A stretch of 64,000 nt of DNA. It comes from Oxalobacteraceae bacterium. Lineage in GTDB: Bacteria > Pseudomonadota > Gammaproteobacteria > Burkholderiales > Burkholderiaceae_D. The stretch spans positions 62,001 to 126,000 of the forward strand of contig JAIXXN010000027.1 of the NCBI GenBank assembly GCA_027490725.1, in the 5' to 3' direction. Both the position numbers and the translations under genes were made by a program. Positions 35,363 through 44,482 of the stretch are shown one piece after another (position 1 is the stretch's first letter; each line of letters opens with the position of its first letter). The notes below the pieces were generated by a model. It had not been told where the DNA came from, made no database searches, and was given only the letters and a program-made list of their open reading frames with translations.

Positions 35363-35410
35363 GAGCGAGCGTATGCCGAGGCGCTAGCAGACTAGCTAGC
35401 GCGCAGGAGA

Positions 35411-35941
35411 TTACTTGCTTGGGTAGACGATGTCAGCGCGACGGTTCTGCGAGTAAGCAGCTTCGTCTTTACCAGCAGCTTTTGGCTTTTCTTTACCGTA
35501 GCTGATGGCTTCCATCTGGCCGTCCTTGACGCCGAACACTTTCAGGGCGGTCACAACTGCCTGAGCGCGCTTCTGACCCAGGGCCAGATTGTATTCTGCG
35601 CCGCCGCGTTCATCGGTGTTGCCTTCGATTTTGATGGCGACGCTAGGATTTGCCGACAGGAATTTACCGTGGTCAGCAACCAGCGCTTCGAATTCTGGCT
35701 TGACATTGTATTTGTCGAAGTCGAAGTAGACGCTACGGTTTTTGTAGATCGAGCTATTTGGATCCAGGTAAGCTGGAACCGACACGGCTACTGGTGCAGC
35801 AACTGGTTCTGGTGCTGGTGCCGGAGCGGCTTTGACTGGCTCAGGTGCTGGAGCAGGTGCGACCACCGGTGCCGGGGTGCTGCAAGCGCTCAGTACGGCC
35901 AGCGCGCAGGTCGCCAGCAAGATTTTTTGTTGTGCTTTCAT
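35411..35941 (-). CDS. Pal/OmpA-type peptidoglycan-binding lipoprotein
   Basis: A 176-residue outer-membrane lipoprotein. The signal ends in the lipobox LSAC (Cys about 19); a proline/alanine linker (about 20-50) follows, then an OmpA C-terminal domain. SVYFDFDKYNVKPE, IEGNTDERGGAEYNLALGQKR and AYSQNRRADIVYPSK are the peptidoglycan-contact blocks. The start has CAGGAG nine bases upstream. A TATAAT on the minus strand (36019-36024) is a likely -10. It is not next to tol genes, so it may be a second Pal-like protein rather than the Tol-Pal member. Confidence 0.9.
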   Translation of the reverse strand: MKAQQKILLATCALAVLSACSTPAPVVAPAPAPEPVKAAPAPAPEPVAAPVAVSVPAYLDPNSSIYKNRSVYFDFDKYNVKPEFEALVADHGKFLSANPSVAIKIEGNTDERGGAEYNLALGQKRAQAVVTALKVFGVKDGQMEAISYGKEKPKAAGKDEAAYSQNRRADIVYPSK

Positions 35942-36058
35942 GGAAATACTCCTGAATTTAATGACTGTTTTCTTGGACATGCATGGGGTGTGAGGCTCGT
36001 ACACCAGCCGCATGCGGCATTATATAAGGGTTTCCCTCAGAAAAATTGGCGCGGTGCA

Positions 36059-38239
36059 TTATTTTTTTAACCAAGCGGAAAAAGGGGCCGGATCGCGGTC
36101 TGCGCTGATGTACCAGGCTCGCCGTGCGATATCGAATTGCGCGCCCAGCGCTTTGACCTGATCTTTCTCGTGGAAACTGGCCGTCAGGTAGCGCCGCGCG
36201 TTCGCTGCTGCGCTCGGGACAGGCTGCGCACGGTTGCGCTCTAGCGCGGCATCGGCGCTGCTGGCACCCTGAGTTAGTTGCATACGGGCAATAAAACTGC
36301 TGCGCTGCAGCGGCTCGGCAGGCGATAGGAGCGTCAGGCGCTGGCGGGTGCGGGTCACCGCCACATAGAATAGATTTTCTTCATCGCCCAGTGGCTGACG
36401 CGGGTGCGGGAACTCGTCGGCCTGCAGATACGGCAGGATCACGTGTTCGAATTCCTTGCCCTTGGCATTCGCCACACATTCGATCAGTACGGCTTTTGCG
36501 CCTTTGCGGGGCTGAATAAACGCTTCGCGCTGGTTGAGCGACTGGGCGAACTGACGCAGTCCCAGTGCGCTGGCGTTGGCCATCTGCAACAGTGCCGTCA
36601 CTGAACGGTTGACCACTTCGGCCGCAAACGGGCGCACAAAGATGCGCCGTGCGGTGCGCACCAGTTGTACCCGTTCGCACAGTTCGGTGAGTAGGGCGGC
36701 GGCCGGCTGATCCAGATCCTGAGTGGACAACCAGGCGATCGCGTCGACCACGGCACGCCGGGTGGCGCTGGCCGCCACGTCGCGGTAGTCGGGCAGCACG
36801 CCATCGCGCGGTTCCGCTTCGATCATGTACAGCTCGCCCAGCATGGACGGTTCTTTGCCGATCTGTGCTTTGAAATGGTCGATTTGCTCGCCGCTAAAGC
36901 GCATTTCGCTGAAAGCCATCAGGGCGTCGACCACGGCGGCCCGCACCTGGGGCGACTTGATGGCGGCGAAGTCGCGCAGCGCGATTGCCAGCAAACCGCG
37001 CACAAACAGGATTTCATCGCGCTGCAGATAACCCGCCATGGGCGGTGTGCGGTAGGCAATGCCGGCGTCGATCAGGGCATTTTCCAGCGCAATCGACTGA
37101 TGATGTTCTCGGATCAGAATGGCGCACTGGTCAGCCGGATGGCCGTCGTTGCGCCAGCTTTGCAGAGCGGCCAGTACCTTGCGGGCGCAATCCTGGCCAG
37201 TATCGCCCTCCAGGTAGTGGGCCTGCCGGATGTCTGTATGCAGCGGCAAGGCCGATTCCACCGGCTTCTGCTTGAAACAGGCCATGGCATGGGCCAGATG
37301 GGGGCCGTGACGGAAGCTGTAAGTCAGTGGCAGGCGCTGCAGGCGCGGATAGCGGCTGTTAAAACGCTCCTTCAGATAGCTGTCCAGCGCACCCTGACGG
37401 GCGTGGATCACCTGATCGCGGTCGCCGGCGCCGACAAAAAAGCAGTTCGGGCGACTGATCAGGGCGTCGAGGATGCGGAATGCCGCCTCGTTCAGATCGT
37501 GCAATTCATCGCATAGCACCAGCCGGTAGTCGGGCAGGTGGTCGGCCAGCCTGGCACCATGCTCGAGATTACAGGCCAGGTCGTAACTGGCGTCGAGTGG
37601 ACCGCGAAATAGCGCGCCCGCACCACCATCGAGGCGCAGGGTTTCGTATTCCAGCGTGGTCAGGTAGTCGGTCACGGGCACGCCCAGCAGGTTGCCGATT
37701 TCCTCGAGCTCCATAAATTCGAAGTCGCCATCGAGCGCCATGGTCGCTTTGAGCTGCAGCTGCACTTCCAGAAAATGTGCCAAGGCGATGCTGTGGGTTT
37801 GCAGATCGAGCTCTTCAAGGCGCCCCGCATAGCGCAGGCCAACCCGGTCGATCGCTTGCAGCGCGTACGGTTTGAGCTGGCGCGCCTCGTCGCAGCGGCG
37901 CAGTCCATCGCCATCGATCGGATCCAGCTGCCAGCTGGCGAAATCTTCGAAGGTCAGGATGTGCAGGCGCGCCACCAGCACGGCCGGTACGCCGATCTGC
38001 AGCAGGCGCTGGTGCAACACGTCACGCGCTTCCGGCGTGAAGGTCAGGGCGAGTATCTGTTCCGGGGGCAGTTTGCGGGCCAGTGCTTCGCCTATCCTCA
38101 GGGCCAGTGTGGTGGTCTTGGCGGCGCCCGCGTTGGCGTCCACCAGCACCACCTTCTGTTGCGCTAGCTGGATGGCTTGCTGCTCGGCGGTGGGGATCAG
38201 ACCATGGGGTGTAAAACGGGGAGGATTGGCGGCATTCAT
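36059..38239 (-). CDS. UvrD-like helicase fused to a DUF5710-type domain
   Basis: A 726-residue superfamily 1 helicase. The Walker A region reads DANAGAAKTT (34-43), so the usual Gly before Lys is Ala. Walker B reads LCDELHD (242-248), in place of the common DEAQD. Motif III is GAGDRDQVIHARQGA (270-284). FYVAVTRTRQRL is the C-terminal motif VI, so 3'-5' translocase chemistry is plausible. The last 45 residues (ASFHEKDQVKALGAQFDIAR then WYISADRD) match the DUF5710 pattern and may bind DNA or nucleotide. Its ATG lies 3 bases after the lacI-family stop, so the two genes are co-translated. The biological role is unknown. Confidence 0.83.
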   Translation of the reverse strand: MNAANPPRFTPHGLIPTAEQQAIQLAQQKVVLVDANAGAAKTTTLALRIGEALARKLPPEQILALTFTPEARDVLHQRLLQIGVPAVLVARLHILTFEDFASWQLDPIDGDGLRRCDEARQLKPYALQAIDRVGLRYAGRLEELDLQTHSIALAHFLEVQLQLKATMALDGDFEFMELEEIGNLLGVPVTDYLTTLEYETLRLDGGAGALFRGPLDASYDLACNLEHGARLADHLPDYRLVLCDELHDLNEAAFRILDALISRPNCFFVGAGDRDQVIHARQGALDSYLKERFNSRYPRLQRLPLTYSFRHGPHLAHAMACFKQKPVESALPLHTDIRQAHYLEGDTGQDCARKVLAALQSWRNDGHPADQCAILIREHHQSIALENALIDAGIAYRTPPMAGYLQRDEILFVRGLLAIALRDFAAIKSPQVRAAVVDALMAFSEMRFSGEQIDHFKAQIGKEPSMLGELYMIEAEPRDGVLPDYRDVAASATRRAVVDAIAWLSTQDLDQPAAALLTELCERVQLVRTARRIFVRPFAAEVVNRSVTALLQMANASALGLRQFAQSLNQREAFIQPRKGAKAVLIECVANAKGKEFEHVILPYLQADEFPHPRQPLGDEENLFYVAVTRTRQRLTLLSPAEPLQRSSFIARMQLTQGASSADAALERNRAQPVPSAAANARRYLTASFHEKDQVKALGAQFDIARRAWYISADRDPAPFSAWLKK

Positions 38240-38242
38240 TGC

Positions 38243-39367
38243 CTACATTATAGCCAGTGGCAGCGGCAAGCTGTAAGGCGCGCTGCCGGCAGTGCTGCCC
38301 GGGTGCTCCAGACGGGCGGTGGTGCCCTTGATGAATTCGGCACCGAATAGCTGGCGGCGGGCATCGCTGCCCGGCACCTCCATCAGGCGGCAGACCAGCT
38401 GGGCGGCAGCGGCAGCCATCTGCGCCATCGGCTGGCGCAGTGTGGTCAGGTTGTAACTGAGCCAGTTGGACGGCTCCACTGCATCCAGACCGGCGACGGA
38501 TAGCTGCCCCGGCACATCGATGCCGAGTTCATGGCGGGCGCAATCGAGGCAGCCGATGGCCATCACATCGTTGGCGCAGATAATTGCATCGGGCACATTG
38601 CCATAGCGGGCAATCAGGGTCTTCAGGCCGGCCGCGCCGCTGTGGTAATCGAATTCGCCGGTGACGATCTGCGGCGCGGGCAAGCCCAGCTCGGCCAACT
38701 GGGCGCAGACGCCTTGCTGGCGCGCGATGGCCACTGCCGAATCCTTGCTTCCGGTGATCAGGCCGAACTGGCGGTGCCCGGCGTCGGCCAGCCGGGTGGC
38801 CAGCAAGCGTCCGGCGGCATGGTGGTCGCAACTGACGGTCGCTACGCTGGCGTCCTCGAGCAGGCGGTTAAACAGCACCAGGGGAACCTGACGGCGCTTG
38901 AACTCGGCCACCGCGCTGGCGGACAACTGGGCAGCGGCGATCACACCGTCCACCCCGAACTGCCACAGATCGCCGAGCACACGCTCCGCTTCCGCTTCGC
39001 TAGCGAGCGGAAACAGGAGCACGCGCTTGCCGTGTGGCGTCAGCTGGTTGCTTAATTCGGCCAGTAATTCGGGGTAATACAGATTGGCGCGGTTGGTAAT
39101 CAGCACCGCCACCATATTGCTGCGCCGTGTGATCAGACTGCGTGCAGCGGCATTCGGCACATAGTCAAGCAGCGCGGCGGCTTGCATCACACGGGCGTAA
39201 GTCGACTGGGAGACACTGGCGCCGGGTTTGAAGCAGCGCGAAACAGCTGATTGCGACACCCCGGCCACCAGCGCCACGTCATACGACGTGACGGGGCGTG
39301 CTCGGCTAGCGATTTCGGCAATCTTGCTGGCAGCGCAGACTACTTTGGTCTGCTTGGTTTTGCTCAT
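38243..39367 (-). CDS. LacI/GntR-type transcription repressor
   Basis: A 374-residue regulator with an N-terminal LacI helix-turn-helix (VTSYDVALVAGVSQSAVSRC, about 25-45) and a periplasmic-binding-like effector domain (GVDGVIAAAQL, FGLITGSKDS, AIICANDVMAIG, LSVAGLD). The family usually senses sugars or their phosphates. Before the helix-turn-helix it has an extra 20 residues. No sugar genes adjoin; instead it precedes the helicase by 3 bases, an odd partner. The effector cannot be named. ATG 39367 avoids a longer frame into the promoter. Confidence 0.87.
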   Translation of the reverse strand: MSKTKQTKVVCAASKIAEIASRARPVTSYDVALVAGVSQSAVSRCFKPGASVSQSTYARVMQAAALLDYVPNAAARSLITRRSNMVAVLITNRANLYYPELLAELSNQLTPHGKRVLLFPLASEAEAERVLGDLWQFGVDGVIAAAQLSASAVAEFKRRQVPLVLFNRLLEDASVATVSCDHHAAGRLLATRLADAGHRQFGLITGSKDSAVAIARQQGVCAQLAELGLPAPQIVTGEFDYHSGAAGLKTLIARYGNVPDAIICANDVMAIGCLDCARHELGIDVPGQLSVAGLDAVEPSNWLSYNLTTLRQPMAQMAAAAAQLVCRLMEVPGSDARRQLFGAEFIKGTTARLEHPGSTAGSAPYSLPLPLAIM

Positions 39368-39673
39368 GGTCTCGGTTCTGGTTCGGCTGCTACGAAGGGC
39401 AATGGCAACGAGGATACTGAAAAAATTACCGCGTGGCAATAATATTCCTTTTTCTTTGTGGAAATAGATACACTGCCGTATTCGTCCGATAACAAATTGC
39501 CCAGAAAATAGGGACGCAACGCGAATGCGACGCAACCGCCTTACGTCCCCAATTTATTTTGGTTTAAATTCAGGGCGCTGGCGCTGCGCTGGTGTGCTTT
39601 AAATTTGCCGGAGCACAGTTTTTTTCGGCCAGTTCTGCTAACATAATGCCCCTTTATAGTAGTGAGGGTCGAC
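39368..39673. other. Intergenic region between lacI-type gene and yegD
   Basis: Divergent promoter space of 306 bases, AT-rich in parts. It contains an inverted repeat GGGACGCAA (39511-39519) and TTACGTCCC (39541-39549), matching at 8 of 9 positions, with the direct repeat GACGCAAC inside. This could be the operator of the LacI-type protein. I see no coding potential. Confidence 0.4.
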
Positions 39674-40924
39674 ATGGCCATTGCATGCGGTGTCGATTTT
39701 GGCACGTCAAATTCCACGGTCGGCTGGGTCAATCCCGGCCAGCCTGTGATGCTGGGACTGGAAGATGGCAAAGTAACGTTGCCGTCGGTGGTGTTCTTTA
39801 ACGCCGATGACGAGGTGGTGCGCTTCGGGCGCGCGGCGCTGGCCGACTATCTGGCCGGTTATGAAGGGCGTTTGATGCGCTCGATGAAGAGTCTGCTCGG
39901 CACCAGTCTGATCGATGGCCAGACCGAAGTGGCGGGGCGCGCGTTGCCTTTCCGTAGTCTGCTGGCCCAGTTTATCGGCGAGTTGAAACGGCGCGCCGAA
40001 CTGGCGGCCGGACGCGAATTCACGTCGGCCGTGTTCGGCCGCCCCGTACATTTCATCGATGACAACGGCGCCCATGACCAGCTGGCGCAGGACACGCTGG
40101 CGGAAATCGCCCGTTCGGTCGGCTATAAGGATGTTGCCTTCCAGTTCGAGCCCATCGCTGCAGCGTTCGACTACGAGTCGCAAATTGCACGCGAAGAACT
40201 GGTGCTGATTGCCGACATCGGCGGTGGTACGTCGGACTTCTCGCTGGTGCGTCTGTCGCCCCAGCGTGCCAGCAAGGTCGAGCGGCGCGATGATATTCTG
40301 GCCAATGGCGGTATTCATATCGGTGGCACGGACTTCGATAAATATCTGTCGCTGGCCAGTGTGATGCCTTTGCTCGGCTACGGTAGCCAGTTGCGCAATC
40401 AGAGCGCTGTGCCGTCCAGCTATTTCTTTAATCTCGCCACCTGGCATACCATCAATCAGGCTTACACCAAGAAAGCCTCGGTGCAACTGGCTGACCTGCT
40501 GCGCGATTCGGCCGAGCAAGACAAGCTGGGCCGGCTACAGCGTCTGATCGATGACCGAGCCGGTCACTGGCTGGCCATGCAGGTCGAGCAGGGCAAGATC
40601 GCCTTGTCTGACGCCGAACAGGTGGTGCTGGAACTGGACCGTCTGACGCCGACTGCCGCATTGCCCGTGACGCGCGCCCAGTTCGATGGCGCCGTCGACC
40701 ATCTGGTGAGCTCGGTCGAGCAAACCGTGCAGGCCTTGCTGCGCGATGCCGGTGTGGCCGCTAGTGACGTCGATACGGTGTTCTTCACCGGTGGCTCGAG
40801 CGGCGTGCAACTCTTGCGTCAGCGGATAGCGGCGCTGGTGCCAACCGCGCGGCGCGTGGAAGGTGATCTGTTTGGCAGTATCGGCGCTGGCCTGGCGCTG
40901 GATGCGGCCCGTAAATTCGGTTAA
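39674..40924 (+). CDS. yegD: YegD-type Hsp70-like chaperone
   Basis: A 416-residue actin-like ATPase of the Hsp70 class. It has the nucleotide-binding domain only (GVDFGTSNSTVGW phosphate-1, ADIGGGTSDFSL phosphate-2, VFFTGGSSGVQLLRQ adenosine motif) and no separate substrate-binding domain of the DnaK kind. Length and order match E. coli YegD, whose role is not settled. The ATG at 39674 follows GAGGG. It is followed 8 bases later by a DnaQ-like exonuclease gene, so both are probably co-transcribed. Confidence 0.88.
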   Translation: MAIACGVDFGTSNSTVGWVNPGQPVMLGLEDGKVTLPSVVFFNADDEVVRFGRAALADYLAGYEGRLMRSMKSLLGTSLIDGQTEVAGRALPFRSLLAQFIGELKRRAELAAGREFTSAVFGRPVHFIDDNGAHDQLAQDTLAEIARSVGYKDVAFQFEPIAAAFDYESQIAREELVLIADIGGGTSDFSLVRLSPQRASKVERRDDILANGGIHIGGTDFDKYLSLASVMPLLGYGSQLRNQSAVPSSYFFNLATWHTINQAYTKKASVQLADLLRDSAEQDKLGRLQRLIDDRAGHWLAMQVEQGKIALSDAEQVVLELDRLTPTAALPVTRAQFDGAVDHLVSSVEQTVQALLRDAGVAASDVDTVFFTGGSSGVQLLRQRIAALVPTARRVEGDLFGSIGAGLALDAARKFG

Positions 40925-40932
40925 GGGTCGTC

Positions 40933-41562
40933 ATGCTCAAGCAATCCATCGTCATGCTCGACTTTGAAACGACCGGGCTGTCACCGGCCAATGGCGATCG
41001 GATTACCGAAGTGGCCGCGCTGCGTTTGCGCGACGGGCAGGTGGTGGAGCGCTTTGTCTCGCTGATTAACTGCGGGGTGCGCATTCCCGCGTTTATCACC
41101 GGATTGACCGGTATTTCGCAGGCCATGGTCGACAGCGCACCGCCGGTCGCGCAGGTGCTGCCGCGCTTGCTCGAATTCATCGGCGGCGATACCCTGGCCG
41201 CCCACAATGCCAGTTTCGATGACAAATTTCTGCGCGCAGAAGCGGCCAGTCTCGGCCTGACGCCCGGCTATCCGGCGCTGCTCTGTTCACTGAAGCTGGC
41301 GCGCCGCGTGTATCCGAGCTTCGCCAGTTACCGGCTTGGCGATCTGTCCGGTAAGCTCGGTATCCGCTTTGCCAGTGCCGCCCACCGGGCCGAGGCGGAT
41401 GCCGAAGTCACCGCGGCGGTCTTGCTGGAGATCGGCCGCCAGCTGGGGCGCGACTATGACTGGGACGAGGTGACCCCGGCCTTGCTGCTGGCGATTAATC
41501 GGCTGGCAGCGGCCAAGGTGCCAGCGTTTCTGGAAAAACAGCGCGGACAAATCCTGCGCTAA
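40933..41562 (+). CDS. DnaQ-like 3'-5' exonuclease
   Basis: A 209-residue DEDDh exonuclease. Motif I is MLDFETTGLSP (residues 8-18), motif II HNASFDDKFLRAEA (about 95-108) and motif III HRAEADAEVT with the catalytic His and Asp near 156-160. It is shorter than, and lacks the polymerase contact of, the replicative epsilon subunit, so it probably acts in repair or RNA turnover. It lies in the yegD transcript. Substrate is unknown. Confidence 0.87.
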   Translation: MLKQSIVMLDFETTGLSPANGDRITEVAALRLRDGQVVERFVSLINCGVRIPAFITGLTGISQAMVDSAPPVAQVLPRLLEFIGGDTLAAHNASFDDKFLRAEAASLGLTPGYPALLCSLKLARRVYPSFASYRLGDLSGKLGIRFASAAHRAEADAEVTAAVLLEIGRQLGRDYDWDEVTPALLLAINRLAAAKVPAFLEKQRGQILR

Positions 41563-41618
41563 AGCCCCAACTCGCATTACAATACGCCTGTTCAAGTCAA
41601 CAATATTGTCTGTTTGTG

Positions 41619-41990
41619 ATGGTGCGTCGGCATTTCTTCCATGTGTTGCTATCGCTTCTGCTGGTATTCTCCCAGCAGATGGGGTACGCGCATGCGCTGA
41701 CCCACTCAGCCAGTGTTGCCGGCGTTGCCAATGTGCTGGATCTGGCCGATGGGTCCGCCAGTGAGCACGCCGAGGACGCCGGACAGAGCGGCATCACCAA
41801 GCTCGGCTTTGACCATAGTTGTGCCCAGTGTCTGGCGTTCGCCCAGCTCGCTGCTGCGGCCGATACCCGTTTCTATTCCTTCCCTCTGCTCGACGGTTGT
41901 GCCGTTGTTAGCCCACGCCAGCCTGCCGCACCGGCTTGCGCCGCGATGCGTCGCGGCTACCAGTCGCGCGCGCCACCCGTCCTGTCCTGA
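41619..41990 (+). CDS. Small secreted DUF2946-like protein
   Basis: A 123-residue protein with a signal peptide (VRRHFFHVLLSLLLVFSQQM then GYAHA) and a mature part carrying FDHSCAQCLAF, a His/Cys cluster typical of DUF2946-like proteins that often sit with metal transport genes. It precedes the outer-membrane, binding-protein and permease genes of a zinc-type uptake operon. Binding of zinc or copper is inferred only from the residues and neighbours. A short palindrome, ACAATATTGT (41600-41609), lies just upstream. Confidence 0.6.
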   Translation: MVRRHFFHVLLSLLLVFSQQMGYAHALTHSASVAGVANVLDLADGSASEHAEDAGQSGITKLGFDHSCAQCLAFAQLAAAADTRFYSFPLLDGCAVVSPRQPAAPACAAMRRGYQSRAPPVLS

Positions 41991-42067
41991 CTGTTGTGTA
42001 ACTTGCCGTCGTCTGTGCCCGTCCGGGACGCAGCGGCGTGCCGTATCGACTTTCACAGGAAGACAAA

Positions 42068-43564
42068 ATGTTCAAGACCAGTATGTTGGCGGCCGCCCTG
42101 AGCGCCGCCGTGGCAGCGCCATCGACCTATGCCGCTGACCAGAAACCCCGTTCGAGCCAGTCTGAGGCCGCGAGTCTGGCCGCGCTACGCGCCGAAATCA
42201 GTAGTATGAAGCAGGCTTACGAGCAGCGTTTGCAAGCGCTCGAATTGCGTCTGCAGCAAGCCGAAACTGCCGCGCAGGCGCGTGTCGATGCGCAGGCCAC
42301 GCCGGGCAACGCGAACCTCGCGAGCAGCGCTGCACCAGTACCGGCGCAGTCCGTCGAGCGCGCTGATACGGCAAGCGCCGTGCCGTCCGCCCCGCTGGCC
42401 GCATCAGCCAGCGCAGCTGCCATTGCGCCCGCCGGTAATCTCTTTAATCCGGCCATCTCGATGATTCTTGCCGGCACCTTGCAGAACTTGCGGCAGGATC
42501 CCCAGCAATACGCCCTGCAGGGCTTTATCCCCAGCGGTGGTGAAGTGGGGCCGGGCAAACGCGGCTTTAATCTGGGTGAATCGGAGCTGACCTTTGCGGC
42601 GAATATCGATCCGCAGTTCGCCGGCCAACTGACGCTGGCTTTTAGCCCGGAGAATGAAGCGGCGGTGGAAGAGGCTTATATCCGTACCCGTGCACTGGAA
42701 AATGGTGTCAAGCTGAAAGCGGGTCGCATGCTGTCCGGCATCGGGTATATGAATGGCCAGCATGCTCACACCTGGGACTTCGTCGATGCGCCACTGGCCT
42801 ATCAGGCGATGCTGGGTGGCCAGTACAAAACTGACGGGGTGCAGGCCACCTGGCTGGCGCCGCTCGATCAGTATCTGGAAGTGGGTGTCGAAGCCGGCAA
42901 TGGCGCGGGCTTCCCCGGTAACGAGCGTAACCGTAATGGTGCCGGTGCGGTGGCCGTGTTTGCCCATCTGGGCGACGATCTCGGTGCCTCGACCAGCTAC
43001 CGTGCCGGTCTGTCCTACCTGCGCACGGCTGCCCAACAGCGCAGCTTCGCGGACGCCGGACTCGAGCACTCCTTCAGTGGCCGTAGCGCCATGTGGATGG
43101 CCGATGCCGTGCTGAAATGGGCGCCGAATGGTAACGCCACCCGTACTAATCTGAAACTGCAGGGCGAGTACTTCCGGCGCAGTGAGAACGGCAGCCTTGA
43201 TGTCGCCAGTGCCGACGCCGAACCACTCGCGAGTGCCTACAACAGCGTCCAGTCCGGCTGGTATCTGCAAAGCGTCTACCAGTTTATGCCGAACTGGCGT
43301 GCCGGCCTGCGTTATGACCGTCTGAACAGTGGCACGCCACGCATTGGCCTGATTGATAGCGGCGCGCTCGACTGGAGCAGTCTGGCGATTCTGCAGCCAT
43401 ATCGTGCCACCCGCCAGAGCCTGATGCTCGATTACAGCCCGTCTGAATTCTCGCGCCTGCGGCTGCAGTTCGCCCGCGACCAGTCGCGTGCGGGGGTGAA
43501 CGACAATCAGATCTTCCTTCAATACATTATGAGTCTGGGCACCCATGCGGCCCACGCTTTCTAA
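42068..43564 (+). CDS. Outer-membrane beta-barrel protein of the metal-uptake operon
   Basis: A 498-residue exported protein. It has a signal peptide ending at STYAA and a coiled-coil segment (about 35-80, EISSMKQAYEQRLQALELRL). A low-complexity Ala/Pro linker and a large barrel of alternating strands without a TonB-type plug follow, so it is a passive porin-like channel or scaffold. It lies between the small DUF2946-like gene and the ZnuA-type gene with short spacing. AGGAAGACAA precedes the ATG. A role in letting zinc across the outer membrane is inference. Confidence 0.78.
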   Translation: MFKTSMLAAALSAAVAAPSTYAADQKPRSSQSEAASLAALRAEISSMKQAYEQRLQALELRLQQAETAAQARVDAQATPGNANLASSAAPVPAQSVERADTASAVPSAPLAASASAAAIAPAGNLFNPAISMILAGTLQNLRQDPQQYALQGFIPSGGEVGPGKRGFNLGESELTFAANIDPQFAGQLTLAFSPENEAAVEEAYIRTRALENGVKLKAGRMLSGIGYMNGQHAHTWDFVDAPLAYQAMLGGQYKTDGVQATWLAPLDQYLEVGVEAGNGAGFPGNERNRNGAGAVAVFAHLGDDLGASTSYRAGLSYLRTAAQQRSFADAGLEHSFSGRSAMWMADAVLKWAPNGNATRTNLKLQGEYFRRSENGSLDVASADAEPLASAYNSVQSGWYLQSVYQFMPNWRAGLRYDRLNSGTPRIGLIDSGALDWSSLAILQPYRATRQSLMLDYSPSEFSRLRLQFARDQSRAGVNDNQIFLQYIMSLGTHAAHAF

Positions 43565-43573
43565 GGAGTTACC

Positions 43574-44482
43574 ATGCAACTGATCCGTCAATTTTCTTTG
43601 CTGGCTGTGCTGTGTAGCATGGTGCTGGCGCCTGCCCATGCGGCTTTGAACGTACTGGCCTGCGAACCGGAATGGGAAGCGCTGACCGCCGAACTGGGCG
43701 GCGACAAGGTCAAAGTCTCGAGTGCCACCACGGCATTACAGGATCCGCACCGGGTGGAAGCGCGTCCCAGTCTGATTGCACGTACCCGCAATGCCCAGTT
43801 ACTGGTGTGTACCGGTCTGGAACTGGAAGTGGGCTGGTTGCCGGTGCTGGTGCAGCAGTCCGGTAATAGCCGGATAGCGCCGGGCCAGCCTGGCTATTTC
43901 GAGGCGGGGCCACTGGTGCCGCGTCTCGACGTGCCGGCCCGGGTCGACCGCAGCGATGGCGATGTCCATGCTGCCGGCAATCCCCACATCCAGCAGAATC
44001 CCCACAATATTGCACTGGTCAGTGTGGCTCTGAGTCAACGTCTGGCAGCACTCGATCCCGCCAATGCTGCCTACTATCAGGCGCGCCAGAAGGATTTCGC
44101 GCAGCGCTGGGAGAGCGCCATGCTGAAGTGGGAAAAGCAGGCTGCCGGGCTGAAAGGCGTGGCGGTGGTCGAGCACCATAAGAATATGGAGTACCTGATG
44201 GGCTGGCTGGGGATGCGCCAGGTGGGCACGCTGGAGCCGAAACCGGGGGTGGAACCGAGTGCCGCCCACCTGTCGGCGCTGTTGTCCCAGTTGCAGCGTG
44301 CGCCGGCCCGGATGGTGTTGCGGGCGGCTTATCAGGATGGGCGTGCTTCGCAGTGGCTGAGCGAACACGCCAGGATTCCTGCCGTGGTCCTGCCATTTTC
44401 GGTGGGCGGCGATGACGCCAGCAAGGACCTGTTCGGGCTGTTCGATACCACGGTACAACGTCTGGTGGATGCCAACAAATGA
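43574..44482 (+). CDS. ZnuA-type periplasmic metal-binding protein
   Basis: A 302-residue cluster-9 solute-binding protein of a metal ABC transporter. The signal peptide ends near AHAALNV. Likely ligands are the His in DPHRVEA (about 60), the His in NPHIQQNPHN (about 135-142), the HH in VVEHHKNM and an acidic residue near GGDD. This arrangement is closer to ZnuA-type zinc receptors than to MntH partners, but the typical long His-rich loop is missing. AAGGAG precedes the ATG. It overlaps the permease gene at ATGA. Confidence 0.87.
   Translation: MQLIRQFSLLAVLCSMVLAPAHAALNVLACEPEWEALTAELGGDKVKVSSATTALQDPHRVEARPSLIARTRNAQLLVCTGLELEVGWLPVLVQQSGNSRIAPGQPGYFEAGPLVPRLDVPARVDRSDGDVHAAGNPHIQQNPHNIALVSVALSQRLAALDPANAAYYQARQKDFAQRWESAMLKWEKQAAGLKGVAVVEHHKNMEYLMGWLGMRQVGTLEPKPGVEPSAAHLSALLSQLQRAPARMVLRAAYQDGRASQWLSEHARIPAVVLPFSVGGDDASKDLFGLFDTTVQRLVDANK

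Noticed and set aside
35377..35401. CTAG clusters near the Pal-like gene as a fourth NarL site
   Set aside because: The CTAG words are not spaced by ten bases and lie downstream of the gene, not at a promoter.
41600..41609. ACAATATTGT palindrome as a Zur operator
   Set aside because: It is only ten bases long and does not match the usual Zur consensus; kept only as a remark.
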